A stretch of DNA of 64,000 bases from Fidelibacterota bacterium. Lineage in GTDB: Bacteria; Marinisomatota; Marinisomatia; Marinisomatales; S15-B10. Location: contig PAYY01000006.1 of NCBI GenBank assembly GCA_002715465.1, positions 1 through 64,000 on the forward strand, given 5' to 3'. The notes beneath the pieces were generated by a model. The model searched no databases. It was not told the DNA's origin and saw nothing but the letters and a program-made list of their open reading frames with translations. The number at the start of each line of letters is the position of its first letter. The stretch's first letter is position 1. A program made the translations under genes and the position numbers. This document shows positions 1 to 7,888 of the stretch, one piece after another.

Positions 1-1487
1 AAATTAAACTTACATGGGATGATAAATCTGATGGTGAAGACGGATTTATTATAGACAAGAAAATAGATGACAATGAATGGCAAGAGCCATATATCCTTCT
101 TGGTGCTAACTCTGAAGAATGGACTGATACTAACATAGTCCCTCTGTCAGTATATGAATACAGGATATCCGCCTATTTGGATATATATGAATCAGAATCA
201 TTAACATTGAGTTATTATAATGTTTTTCCGTCTCCTTCAGAATTAAAATTCAAAAAATTATCAAATAATCAATTAGAACTTACATGGGATGATAATTCTA
301 ATGGTGAGGAAGGTTACAAGATAGATAGAAGCGTAAATATGGGTAGTTGGGAAGAAGAAATTGTGACTTTAGGAGAAGATTCAAAATTATGGACTGATGC
401 AAACTTTTCAGTAACGAATGATTATTCTTATAGAGTCTATGCATATTATCAAAATTTGAATAGTGCTCAAATTGTAGCAAATGTTATTACTGGCTGTACA
501 AGTCAGAGAGCATTTAATTATAACTCGGAGGCAAATCTTGATGATGGTAGTTGTGACTTTATAATTAATGTTCCATCGGATTATTCAAAAATTCAAGATG
601 CTATTAATGCTTCTACTGATGGAGACACTATTTTAGTCGAAAAAGGTACTTATGTTGAAAACTTGAATTATAATGGGAAAAATATTGTTCTTTTGTCAGG
701 ACATTATTCTACTGGTGATCGATCCTACATCACTGAGACAATCATAGATGGTTTTCAAAGTGGTAGTGTTGTGACTTTCTCTAATTCAGAAACCACATCG
801 TCCGTTTTGGAAGGTTTCACTTTGAGGAACGGATACAGTGAATCAGGTGGAGGTATATATATTCTAGATGCAACTCCTACATTAAGGCACCTGATTATTG
901 ATGGTAATATTGCAGGGGGTTATGAGGCTGGTGCTGGAATTTACTTTAGTTATAGAGATAGAACTTTGAGGTTAGAGAATGTTGTTATAAGTAACAACGA
1001 GAGTACAAACTCCGTAGGGAATGGAGGCGGTATTCTAGTCAATAGAGGTAGTTTGGCACTCAAAAACTCTTTGATCATAGGTAATAAAGCATGGGATGGG
1101 GGGGGAGTTAATATTTCCGGTTATGGTATTTATGGAAATGATAATACAATTGAAAATGTTACTATAGTAAATAATGAAGGGTATCGTTCAGGAATTAGCA
1201 GTACTGGAGAACTATCGGTCAGAAATAGCATTATTTGGTTTAATGGAGGTAGTATTCCAATTAAAATGGATGATGGTTCTACAATACTTTATAGCAATCT
1301 TTATGCTGAATATGTAGGTGGTGGAAATATTAGTGCTGATCCTTTACTTGATACTAGCACTTACCGTTTACAGGCGGGCTCTCCTTCGATAGACGCCGGA
1401 GACCCGGATTCCCAGTATAACGACACAGACGGCACAAGAAATGATATGGGAGCATACGGTGGTCCCTTAGGGGATTGGAATAAATAA
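1..1487 (+). CDS. Secreted FnIII-like / parallel beta-helix surface protein, 3' part only
   Basis: The reading frame is open from base 3, so the gene starts before the window; the TTG at 177 is internal. The visible part has two FnIII-like modules (about bases 3-180 and 273-486) each containing LTWDD and ending in an aromatic YRxxAY strand. Then comes a Cys-bounded motif (GCTSQ...NYN...DDGSC) of a type common in FCB surface proteins, then a right-handed beta-helix region opening with VPSDYSKIQDAI and rich in GGGI turns. It ends with the SPSIDAGDP...GAYGG pattern that closes many such proteins. No C-terminal sorting domain is visible. An extracellular adhesin or polysaccharide-binding role is an inference from architecture only. 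Confidence 0.8.
   Translation, partial: IKLTWDDKSDGEDGFIIDKKIDDNEWQEPYILLGANSEEWTDTNIVPLSVYEYRISAYLDIYESESLTLSYYNVFPSPSELKFKKLSNNQLELTWDDNSNGEEGYKIDRSVNMGSWEEEIVTLGEDSKLWTDANFSVTNDYSYRVYAYYQNLNSAQIVANVITGCTSQRAFNYNSEANLDDGSCDFIINVPSDYSKIQDAINASTDGDTILVEKGTYVENLNYNGKNIVLLSGHYSTGDRSYITETIIDGFQSGSVVTFSNSETTSSVLEGFTLRNGYSESGGGIYILDATPTLRHLIIDGNIAGGYEAGAGIYFSYRDRTLRLENVVISNNESTNSVGNGGGILVNRGSLALKNSLIIGNKAWDGGGVNISGYGIYGNDNTIENVTIVNNEGYRSGISSTGELSVRNSIIWFNGGSIPIKMDDGSTILYSNLYAEYVGGGNISADPLLDTSTYRLQAGSPSIDAGDPDSQYNDTDGTRNDMGAYGGPLGDWNK
3..486 (+). repeat. Tandem FnIII-like module repeat, 270-bp period
   Basis: The stretch acttacatgggatgataa occurs at 8-25 and again at 278-295, exactly 270 bp (90 codons) apart, and the flanking protein sequence is alignable across each module. 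The near-identity at DNA level suggests a recent or homogenised duplication; more copies may lie upstream of the window. Confidence 0.7.
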
Positions 1488-1931
1488 CCAACCACCTCCA
1501 TTTTCAGAATTTACTTAATTATTTGTTTTTTCTTTAAAAATACTACTCAAAACTCCAAAATTTTTATAGAACTATTCGTGTAACCTTTTCATTTTATTAG
1601 GTACCCCGGTCTATTGTTGATCCGGTTGAAAGAATTAGGTTGAAGATTTAGATTGAAATGTGTCCACATTCCAGTATTATATGTTTTTATTTTCATTTGA
1701 TCCTATTATTTCTAAAATAAGTCTAAATAAGAGTAAAACTAACGTATGTGGGGGAGGGGTGTATAATGAAATATCCCTTGGATAAGAGGAAGCTTTTGAC
1801 GTCATCAATATACTAGCACATGAAATACTCTTATTAGGATTGATCCCACCCCCAGAAGAGGGTAGGATCAACTGTTTTTCGTTGGCAGGATGGTTACGTT
1901 TTGGTGACAGAACGCACTTAAGTTCAATAAT
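1488..1931. other. Gene-free stretch upstream of the initiator tRNA remnant
   Basis: No convincing coding sequence is present. A minus-strand open frame here runs into the tRNA and has low-complexity composition, so I do not accept it. The stretch holds a purine-rich patch near 1748-1760 and one imperfect hairpin (1840-1871). I cannot match the rest to a known RNA family. Confidence 0.6.
1840..1881 (+). terminator. Possible weak terminator hairpin
   Basis: The arms ttgatcc (1840-1846) and ggatcaa (1865-1871) pair perfectly. The stem continues after one mismatch with accc/gggt, and the hairpin is followed by ctgtttttc. This resembles a rho-independent terminator or a structured leader before the tRNA locus, but the T-run is short. 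Confidence 0.35.
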
Positions 1932-1992
<61 letters not shown>

Positions 1993-1996
1993 CAAC

Positions 1997-2040
1997 AAAG
2001 AAAGCCCAGTTTGTCTTCAGAAACTGGGCTTTCTTTATTC
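1997..2040 (+). terminator. Rho-independent terminator after the tRNA
   Basis: A 16-bp perfect stem, 1997-2012 with 2021-2036, encloses an 8-nt loop (gtcttcag). It has a G/C core (agccca/tgggct) and its 3' arm ends in ctttctttatt. The flanking A- and T-rich ends make it potentially active in both directions, so it could also end transcripts from the minus-strand gene at 2091. Confidence 0.85.
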
Positions 2041-2090
2041 CTGCGCTATTATTGAAGATTTGGATGAATTAGAGTAAATATATTAATTAT

Positions 2091-2486
2091 TCATTTGGCT
2101 CCGCCTAAGGCGACACCAAGGAAAGAATAAATAATAATAAGCCCTGTAACAGTAATACAAAATGATCCTGGACCGGATATTGTTTTTGCTTCTTCATGTT
2201 TTATTTGTTGTTTTTTTTGAAACAAAGGCGCAATTGGGTCTTCAATCCCCGCTTTTCTTGCTTGAATTTTACATTTTGTACTCATTACAAGAAAAATTGG
2301 CGTTTCTTTCCAAGTAAGAGATTGCGGACCTTCTTTTTTTGCTTTATTTACAAGAGGATGTTCACAGCTAACTAAGAAAACGTTTTTTACTATATTATTG
2401 CTTTTTGTTTCATCTCTTAAAGGAATTCCATTTTTTTGAGTAAATAGTAAACTTGATAGTAATAGGATTAATTTCAACAATTTCAT
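2091..2486 (-). CDS. Hypothetical exported/membrane protein
   Basis: The 131-residue product has a hydrophobic N-terminus (LLKLILLLSSLLF) typical of a signal peptide and a second hydrophobic segment near the C-terminus (about residues 110-128, ITVTGLIIIYSFLGVAL). Two cysteines lie in the central part. I do not recognise the family. It starts 3 bp after the stop of the upstream minus-strand gene (2490-3176), so the two are probably co-transcribed. Envelope location is inferred from the hydrophobic segments only. Confidence 0.6.
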   Translation of the reverse strand: MKLLKLILLLSSLLFTQKNGIPLRDETKSNNIVKNVFLVSCEHPLVNKAKKEGPQSLTWKETPIFLVMSTKCKIQARKAGIEDPIAPLFQKKQQIKHEEAKTISGPGSFCITVTGLIIIYSFLGVALGGAK

Positions 2487-2489
2487 TTA

Positions 2490-3176
2490 CTACCAACCAA
2501 TGACAGTTGCTATTCTAAAAAAGGGTTTCGACATATTAATTCCACCTGAAATAGATGTACTTCCTTTTTTTGCTTTCCATTTATCATCAAATTTAGCATA
2601 AATATAACCTGCACTTCCTTCAACTGACATAAAGGAGAGAATATACATTCTCACTCCTATCCAATTAAATAGGCCCAAGGTACCGTTTGAAATTTCTGAT
2701 GTTGTTGAACTCTCAACACCTAAGGTCTCATCATTAACCGTTATTTTTTTATTCATGAATTTTACATTACCGTACATAGGAGCAATACCAAAGTTTGCTT
2801 CGAACCTTTTTTTAAAAGTGAAGAAGGACTCAATAGTCAGTCCACGAAAAATAATAGGGAGAATATAATTTTCAGAAGAACGATTATATGTGATTAAACT
2901 TGTAGAAAGTTTTTTGTAGCCTAGTCTAATTGAAGGATATACATTTACCGAAAAATCATAGTTAATTGGAAACCACATGGAACCAATAGAAGATAGCTCC
3001 TGTTCAGAAAGAGACTCATTAAATTTTGTAGGTTTTGTAAAACCTAAACCAAGACCTAATCGATAGCTAAATTTATATTGCGAATAAATAGGTGTTACTA
3101 ATATTATCCCAAGTAAAATAGGAATAATAATATTCCTTAAGAATCTGTAAATAAAAGGTTCTCTTGAAAACATCAT
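2490..3176 (-). CDS. Hypothetical outer-membrane beta-barrel-like protein
   Basis: This 228-residue protein has an N-terminal hydrophobic segment (about residues 14-32) ending in IYS-Q, a good signal peptidase I site. The rest shows alternating aromatic/glycine strands (YRLGLGLGF, GLFNWIGVRMYI) and ends in an aromatic residue (VIGW), features of small outer-membrane barrels. The family is not recognised. It is divergent from 3214-3876 and leads a two-gene unit with 2091-2486. An inner start is possible, since the first residues before the hydrophobic segment are unusually long. Confidence 0.6.
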   Translation of the reverse strand: MMFSREPFIYRFLRNIIIPILLGIILVTPIYSQYKFSYRLGLGLGFTKPTKFNESLSEQELSSIGSMWFPINYDFSVNVYPSIRLGYKKLSTSLITYNRSSENYILPIIFRGLTIESFFTFKKRFEANFGIAPMYGNVKFMNKKITVNDETLGVESSTTSEISNGTLGLFNWIGVRMYILSFMSVEGSAGYIYAKFDDKWKAKKGSTSISGGINMSKPFFRIATVIGW

Positions 3177-3213
3177 AAACAGTTTAATTTATAGCATGAA
3201 TTGCCAAGGTCAA

Positions 3214-3876
3214 ATGAAGTTCTATATAGTTATTATTTTTTTATCCTTTGTTATATTAAAAAGTTCAAATCGTCATGAAGTAGTTTTTCGTGGGGGTAAA
3301 GCAATTGGAGGATATGTTTCTGAAATGACACATGATTCTCTTAAGTTAATTCCTGAAGTTGGCATTCCAACATCTTTAGATCTTGACAGTATACTTTATG
3401 TTCATGATTCAAGTGGAAAATTATTTTATCTTTCATCAGACATAAGACAGTTTTTTAATAGAGCAAAGGGTAGAGGCGGAGTAATTACTACTATTTATGG
3501 AGAGGATATATACTATAATAGCCTTGATAGAGAGTTATTCATGTTCCAACCAAAGGTAGTATATAATCATAAAGGCTCTCAAGATCGAATTGAATTGCAA
3601 CTTGTTGAAATTCATAAAGTAAGACTTAACCATACTGTATCAGAATATGCTGTTAAAAAAGGTGTAATTGCTGGAGCTAGTCTGACCGCAATATTATTTT
3701 TTGCAAAATTTAAAGCAATTAAGGAGTTTTTGAATTTTAGTAAACTTTTTAAAACAGGAAATAAAGCTTACAAAACTGCTACTACAATCATTCCAATTAG
3801 CTCTATTGGATGGGTTGTGTTTGACTTTTTTAAAGGAGAGAGAGAATTAATTCTTAACCCGTTAAAGGATAAATAA
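3214..3876 (+). CDS. Hypothetical membrane-associated protein
   Basis: I prefer the ATG at 3214 (MKFYIVIIFL) because aagg lies 4 bp upstream and the product then begins with a clean hydrophobic segment; an ATG at 3196 is the alternative. The 220-residue product has a soluble middle part and a second hydrophobic stretch (GVIAGASLTAILFF, about residues 145-160). No known motif is visible. The region HEVVFRGGKAIGGYVSEMTHDSLKLIP resembles the short beta-rich modules of FCB envelope proteins, but that is only an impression. It ends 5 bp before rlmN and may be in the same transcript. Confidence 0.55.
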   Translation: MKFYIVIIFLSFVILKSSNRHEVVFRGGKAIGGYVSEMTHDSLKLIPEVGIPTSLDLDSILYVHDSSGKLFYLSSDIRQFFNRAKGRGGVITTIYGEDIYYNSLDRELFMFQPKVVYNHKGSQDRIELQLVEIHKVRLNHTVSEYAVKKGVIAGASLTAILFFAKFKAIKEFLNFSKLFKTGNKAYKTATTIIPISSIGWVVFDFFKGERELILNPLKDK

Positions 3877-3881
3877 TTATT

Positions 3882-4913
3882 ATGAGTTTAATGGATCTTA
3901 CGGGGATGGAAACGAAAGAGCTTGAATCATTTGTTAATGATTTAGGAGAAAAAAAATTTCGAGGGAATCAAATTTTTTCATGGATTCAACAACATGGTAT
4001 TACAGATATTAGCCAAATGACTACACTAACAAAACAGTTTCGTGATTCTTTGAAAACCAAAGCGAAAATTCAAGCTCCACACATCATAGATATAACTAAA
4101 TCCACTGAAACTTATTCCCAAAAATTTCTTTTTGAATTAGATGATGGAATGAAAATTGAGTCTGTCTATTTACCAGAGGGGAAAAGGCGAACAGTTTGTC
4201 TGTCATCACAAATTGGGTGTCCTTTAGATTGTAAGTTCTGTGCAACAGGAAAAATGGGCTTTATTAGAAATCTTAGTGTTGGGGAGATTTTAGGTCAACT
4301 ATTATCAGTTAAACGTAATATAGAAGAACGTATAACAAATGTTGTTTTTATGGGTATGGGAGAACCCATGCTTAACTATAATAATGTTATTAAAGCGGCA
4401 AAAATAATTAATGACTATAGAGGACTAAATATTAGTTCTAGAAAAATTACTATTTCTACTGTAGGTATTGCAAAAAAAATAAGGAAATTAGCTGATGACA
4501 AGGTTCCTTTTAAACTTGCTTTTAGTTTGAATGCTACTGATGACAAATCTAGAAATTTTCTTATGCCAATAAATAAAAAGTTTGATCTAGAAGAATGTAT
4601 TTTAGCTTTAAAATACTATAATCAAAAATTAAAAAAACGTGTTACACTAGAGTATGTTCTTATAGCGGGGATAAATGACAGGGATGAAGACGTAAAAAAT
4701 CTTTCTTCTATAATGAAGAAAATTAATTGTAATCTAAATTTAATTCCCTATAATCCAATTCTTGGTGAAAATTTTAACCGGCCGAATAGAGCTCAATTAA
4801 CAAGGTTTTTTGAAAAGGTTAGTAATGGAGGAAGGACTATTACGGTTAGATGGAGTCAAGGAAAAGATATTAATGCTGCATGTGGCCAGCTCTATGCGAA
4901 TAACCATAAATAG
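3882..4913 (+). CDS. rlmN: Dual-specificity 23S rRNA/tRNA adenine-C2 methyltransferase RlmN
   Basis: A radical-SAM methyltransferase that methylates C2 of A2503 in 23S rRNA and A37 in some tRNAs, in the cytoplasm. The 4Fe-4S motif CxxxCxxC is at C113, C117 and C120. The two methyl-transfer cysteines correspond to C106 (TVCLSSQ) and C334 (NAACGQLY). The GMGEPMLNYNNV SAM-binding motif is present and the length of 343 residues is normal for the family. It follows the hypothetical gene at 3214 by 5 bp. Identification is secure from the motif set and order. Confidence 0.96.
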   Translation: MSLMDLTGMETKELESFVNDLGEKKFRGNQIFSWIQQHGITDISQMTTLTKQFRDSLKTKAKIQAPHIIDITKSTETYSQKFLFELDDGMKIESVYLPEGKRRTVCLSSQIGCPLDCKFCATGKMGFIRNLSVGEILGQLLSVKRNIEERITNVVFMGMGEPMLNYNNVIKAAKIINDYRGLNISSRKITISTVGIAKKIRKLADDKVPFKLAFSLNATDDKSRNFLMPINKKFDLEECILALKYYNQKLKKRVTLEYVLIAGINDRDEDVKNLSSIMKKINCNLNLIPYNPILGENFNRPNRAQLTRFFEKVSNGGRTITVRWSQGKDINAACGQLYANNHK

Positions 4914-4957
4914 TGATGATTTACATTAAGAGGTTTTATATTCAATAAAGGTTAAAT

Positions 4958-5206
4958 GTGTTGAAAAAAAATAATAACATAAAGATTTATACTACAGACT
5001 GGTGTCATTATTGCGTTTTGGCCAAACGATTTTTCGATGAAAAAGGTCTTATTTATGAAGAGATAAATATTGAAAAACAAGGTATAAGCAGAGAGGAAAT
5101 GATGAAGTTAACTAAAGGATATAGTGTTCCTCAAATAGTTATAAATAACACGCCAATCGGAGGATATGATTCTTTAATGAGACTTATGTCAAAAGTTGAA
5201 AGCTAA
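4958..5206 (+). CDS. grxC: Glutaredoxin
   Basis: A small thiol-disulfide oxidoreductase of 82 residues. It has the CxxC active site CHYC (C16-C19), the TT/VPQI cis-proline region and the GGYDSL glutathione-binding end, all in normal places. The start is GTG at 4958, with aaagg about 6 bp upstream. It is convergent with the metalloprotease gene, with only 5 bp between the stop codons and no visible terminator. The WCHYC active site fits the GrxC-type dithiol class; the exact paralogue name is less certain. Confidence 0.88.
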   Translation: MLKKNNNIKIYTTDWCHYCVLAKRFFDEKGLIYEEINIEKQGISREEMMKLTKGYSVPQIVINNTPIGGYDSLMRLMSKVES

Positions 5207-5211
5207 GATAT

Positions 5212-6978
5212 TTATTTAATGACCATAATTTTTTGAGAAACGGTTTTATTCTCTCCATCTAACTTGACAAAATAAGTGCCAGTAGATAGATCTTTTCCTT
5301 CTAATGATATTTCATTATATCCAGTTTGTAAAGGGTAAATATTAAGCTTCTTCACTTCTCTTCCAAGCAAGTCAACTATAGATAGTTTTATATCTTCTTG
5401 CTTAGGTAGAAAAAAACGCAATGTTGTATTTGTGTTAAATGGATTTGGAAAGTTAGGTGATAGAGTAATCTCAGTTGGTATTATTACATTTTTATCAATA
5501 CTAATTCTATAATTATAGTTTTTATATGGAATAGTGTCAGTTACAATAATTACAGAAAAATTATCTAAGGTTTTAGATATTGGTATTATACTTCCACCTC
5601 TTATTCTATAAACGGAATAATTCTTACTATTTTCAAAAACTACACTAACATTAAAGCGCAAGCTATCATCATAACTTTCAAAGTTTAACTTAACAGCATC
5701 TTGATCAATTGATTTAAACTGAATATAGTGGGTTCCATTATGCATTAATTGAGTCCCAGTGTATTCAACTATAGCCTTGATGTTGGAAACGGAGACTACA
5801 TGATTAAAATGAGGCTTAATTCCATAGTTTCGATAGTCATCACCTTCTTCATAACGATAATCACCAGCTTCAGGATCAGAAGTTAATAGATGATTAGCTA
5901 TGGCCATTTTGTTTAGAGATTCCCTGAAAGAACTACCTTTATCTCTGAGGACTTTATCTATAGTATAAATCGAATTATTACTATTTCCCTTGCTAATATC
6001 TTTAACACTTCTTTCGAATATTTTTTTTATAGTAGATGGTCCACCTAAATGTTCAGAAAGATAACGAAAAAATATCCAACTTCCATACCAGTGAGGGCTA
6101 CGATTTTGGTTTAATGATATTTGAGGTTGCTTCATCCATAAATCAAGATAATAGTAATTATCATTTATATTATCAAAAACTTCATCTTCCATCCAAACTG
6201 CACTAGATTCAAGCATCCATATTTCATCCCAAGCATCGTATCCAAATTGAATTGCATGAAAAAACTCATGGGCAAAAGTGAATTCTACACATTCATTTTC
6301 ATCACATGGGAAGAAACTATAATTTTTGTTCATTACTATATAGCTAGTTAATGCAAATTTTTCTTTTTCATCAGAAAATTCATTGTCTCCAGAAAAATTA
6401 TTAGCCAAATATTCCATTTGGGTATAACCATATAACGTTTCTCCAATATCCATAAGATAAATATCATAGGCATCAGTTCCACCATTATCGGAAAGCCATC
6501 TATCTGAAGGTGGTTTGTTGAAACCAAAATCATCAATTTCTATTTTATAGGTTGTTTCAGCCGTTTTGGCAATCAGTTCTACAAAGTCGGGTATTTCATT
6601 TTGATTGGTATCTGATGAGTCTATTGCATGAGGTCCTGAAAGGGTATAATGAATTCTAAAAATACTTGTATCATAATTCAGTTCTAATTCCTTAGGTCGA
6701 TTAAAACCAGCAATTTTTCGAGATGTATCAATCCCCAATTCATTTAAACGTTTTTTTGCTAATTCATTTAGCATATTGGAATTATTAGCCAGATTCATTA
6801 GAGTTGGGAGACCACATTTAATAAAATCTTCTTTGTTAAGATTAGCTAAATTTTCATTTCGCCAAGTGATTTTACGTATTGATGATATCAGATCATTCTC
6901 ATTTAATTTATTTAGTTTCTCTAATCCAGATGCCCATAGAATTCCAGTGGAAAATATGGAAATAAATAAAATATTCAC
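5212..6978 (-). CDS. Secreted MXAN_6640-like metalloprotease with type IX sorting domain
   Basis: The 588-residue protein has a short N-terminal hydrophobic segment, a central zinc site HEFFH (237-241) followed by ESSAVWMEDE (third ligand likely in 257-264), and a C-terminal domain from about residue 505 beginning SPNFPNPFN and ending KIMVIK, typical of type A T9SS sorting domains. It should therefore be exported to the cell surface or outside and cleave protein. The GTG start overlaps the stop of 6975-7175 as GTGA, so it is translated as part of that minus-strand operon. The substrate is unknown. Confidence 0.85.
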   Translation of the reverse strand: MNILFISIFSTGILWASGLEKLNKLNENDLISSIRKITWRNENLANLNKEDFIKCGLPTLMNLANNSNMLNELAKKRLNELGIDTSRKIAGFNRPKELELNYDTSIFRIHYTLSGPHAIDSSDTNQNEIPDFVELIAKTAETTYKIEIDDFGFNKPPSDRWLSDNGGTDAYDIYLMDIGETLYGYTQMEYLANNFSGDNEFSDEKEKFALTSYIVMNKNYSFFPCDENECVEFTFAHEFFHAIQFGYDAWDEIWMLESSAVWMEDEVFDNINDNYYYLDLWMKQPQISLNQNRSPHWYGSWIFFRYLSEHLGGPSTIKKIFERSVKDISKGNSNNSIYTIDKVLRDKGSSFRESLNKMAIANHLLTSDPEAGDYRYEEGDDYRNYGIKPHFNHVVSVSNIKAIVEYTGTQLMHNGTHYIQFKSIDQDAVKLNFESYDDSLRFNVSVVFENSKNYSVYRIRGGSIIPISKTLDNFSVIIVTDTIPYKNYNYRISIDKNVIIPTEITLSPNFPNPFNTNTTLRFFLPKQEDIKLSIVDLLGREVKKLNIYPLQTGYNEISLEGKDLSTGTYFVKLDGENKTVSQKIMVIK

Positions 6979-7175
6979 GAATCTTCGTTTATTCCTCTTG
7001 CTTTTCGTTGATTCTTAGCATCTTCGACTATTTTTTTAGCTAATTCTTTGTCCACATATTCTTTTTGAAAACATATTTTTTTCAAATCATCATTTTTTTG
7101 CTTAAATCTAGCTCTTATAAATAATGCAAAAAATAGAATCCCTAAGACATAGAATATTGCAAAATAATTACTCAT
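6975..7175 (-). CDS. Small single-pass membrane protein
   Basis: A 66-residue product with one N-terminal transmembrane helix (about residues 5-21, FAIFYVLGILFFALFI) followed by a charged, probably helical tail rich in Lys, Asp and Glu. The family is not recognised. The gene overlaps the upstream stop by 8 nt and the downstream protease start by 4 nt, so translational coupling with both neighbours is likely. That tight context is the main evidence that it is real. Confidence 0.65.
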   Translation of the reverse strand: MSNYFAIFYVLGILFFALFIRARFKQKNDDLKKICFQKEYVDKELAKKIVEDAKNQRKARGINEDS

Positions 7176-7836
7176 ATTTTACTTTTTTATTTTCCTTATT
7201 TGTAAGAACCCATCCGGTTATTATGGTAAGCAATCCTATAGTAGTTGTTGATCTTTCAGATCGAAGAATACCTTTTCCGGCAATTCCTCCTCCAATAAAA
7301 ATTAGCCCAAAAGGTAATGCATCATTCCAAGAATTTTGTTTTGTATCCTCTAGTTCTATTTCCTTTATCGGATTCTTCATTGCTACGACCTTAATTGTAT
7401 TAAATGATTCAGTTAAAGGTTGACGGAGTGTAAGAACAATTTCTCCATCAGTATTACTTTTAATTTCAAATTCTTCAACAGTCTCCTTAATTCGAAAATT
7501 CAATTGTGATGATTCGGCTATCTGATATATTTCTATTGATGAAATAGGGCCAGTTTTTGAAAATGGCCAAGATTTTGTTGTATCTATAATAGTACCATGA
7601 AGGGTAAGATAAAACCATCCAGAGTCTTTAAACCAACCAGATATATTATCCTCTGAAAGATATTTGTTAAGAAATATTTTAACTAGAGTACCATTGCTTT
7701 TTTCAAAAATTTCAAAACCTTTAACTTCAATATTTTCTTCGCCTCTAATATTTACGGATAAAACGAGTAAAATAATTAATATTGATTTAGTATCTTTAAA
7801 TAACATTTCTAACTTTATAAATGAATATAAAAACAT
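7168..7836 (-). CDS. Secreted AMIN-like domain protein
   Basis: The product has up to 222 residues. It shows a signal peptide (ILIILLVLSVNIRGEE) and a beta-rich domain (SNGTLVKIFLNKY...WFYLTLHGTIID...VLTLRQP) whose strand pattern resembles AMIN domains, which bind the cell wall in envelope proteins. A C-terminal hydrophobic glycine-rich segment (LPFGLIFIGGGIAGKG) could be a membrane anchor. The Met at residue 11 (base 7806) gives a tidier signal peptide than the first Met. It leads the operon with the small membrane protein and the metalloprotease. The AMIN assignment is tentative. Confidence 0.55.
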   Translation of the reverse strand: MFLYSFIKLEMLFKDTKSILIILLVLSVNIRGEENIEVKGFEIFEKSNGTLVKIFLNKYLSEDNISGWFKDSGWFYLTLHGTIIDTTKSWPFSKTGPISSIEIYQIAESSQLNFRIKETVEEFEIKSNTDGEIVLTLRQPLTESFNTIKVVAMKNPIKEIELEDTKQNSWNDALPFGLIFIGGGIAGKGILRSERSTTTIGLLTIITGWVLTNKENKKVKYE

Positions 7837-7846
7837 TGAACAAAAT

Positions 7847-7860
7847 AATGTTATAACATT
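7847..7860. promoter_or_regulatory. 14-bp perfect palindrome in a divergent intergenic gap
   Basis: The sequence aatgttataacatt is its own reverse complement and lies between the divergent genes 7168-7836 and 7889-9556. Position and symmetry fit a binding site for a dimeric regulator. The AT-rich background makes a chance palindrome possible. No regulator gene lies next to it. Confidence 0.35.
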
Positions 7861-7888
7861 GTATATTTAGTGGTTCGAGGTTAAAACA

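Noticed and set aside
177..179. TTG as start of the first gene
   Set aside because: The frame is open to the window edge and contains a homologous FnIII-like module upstream.
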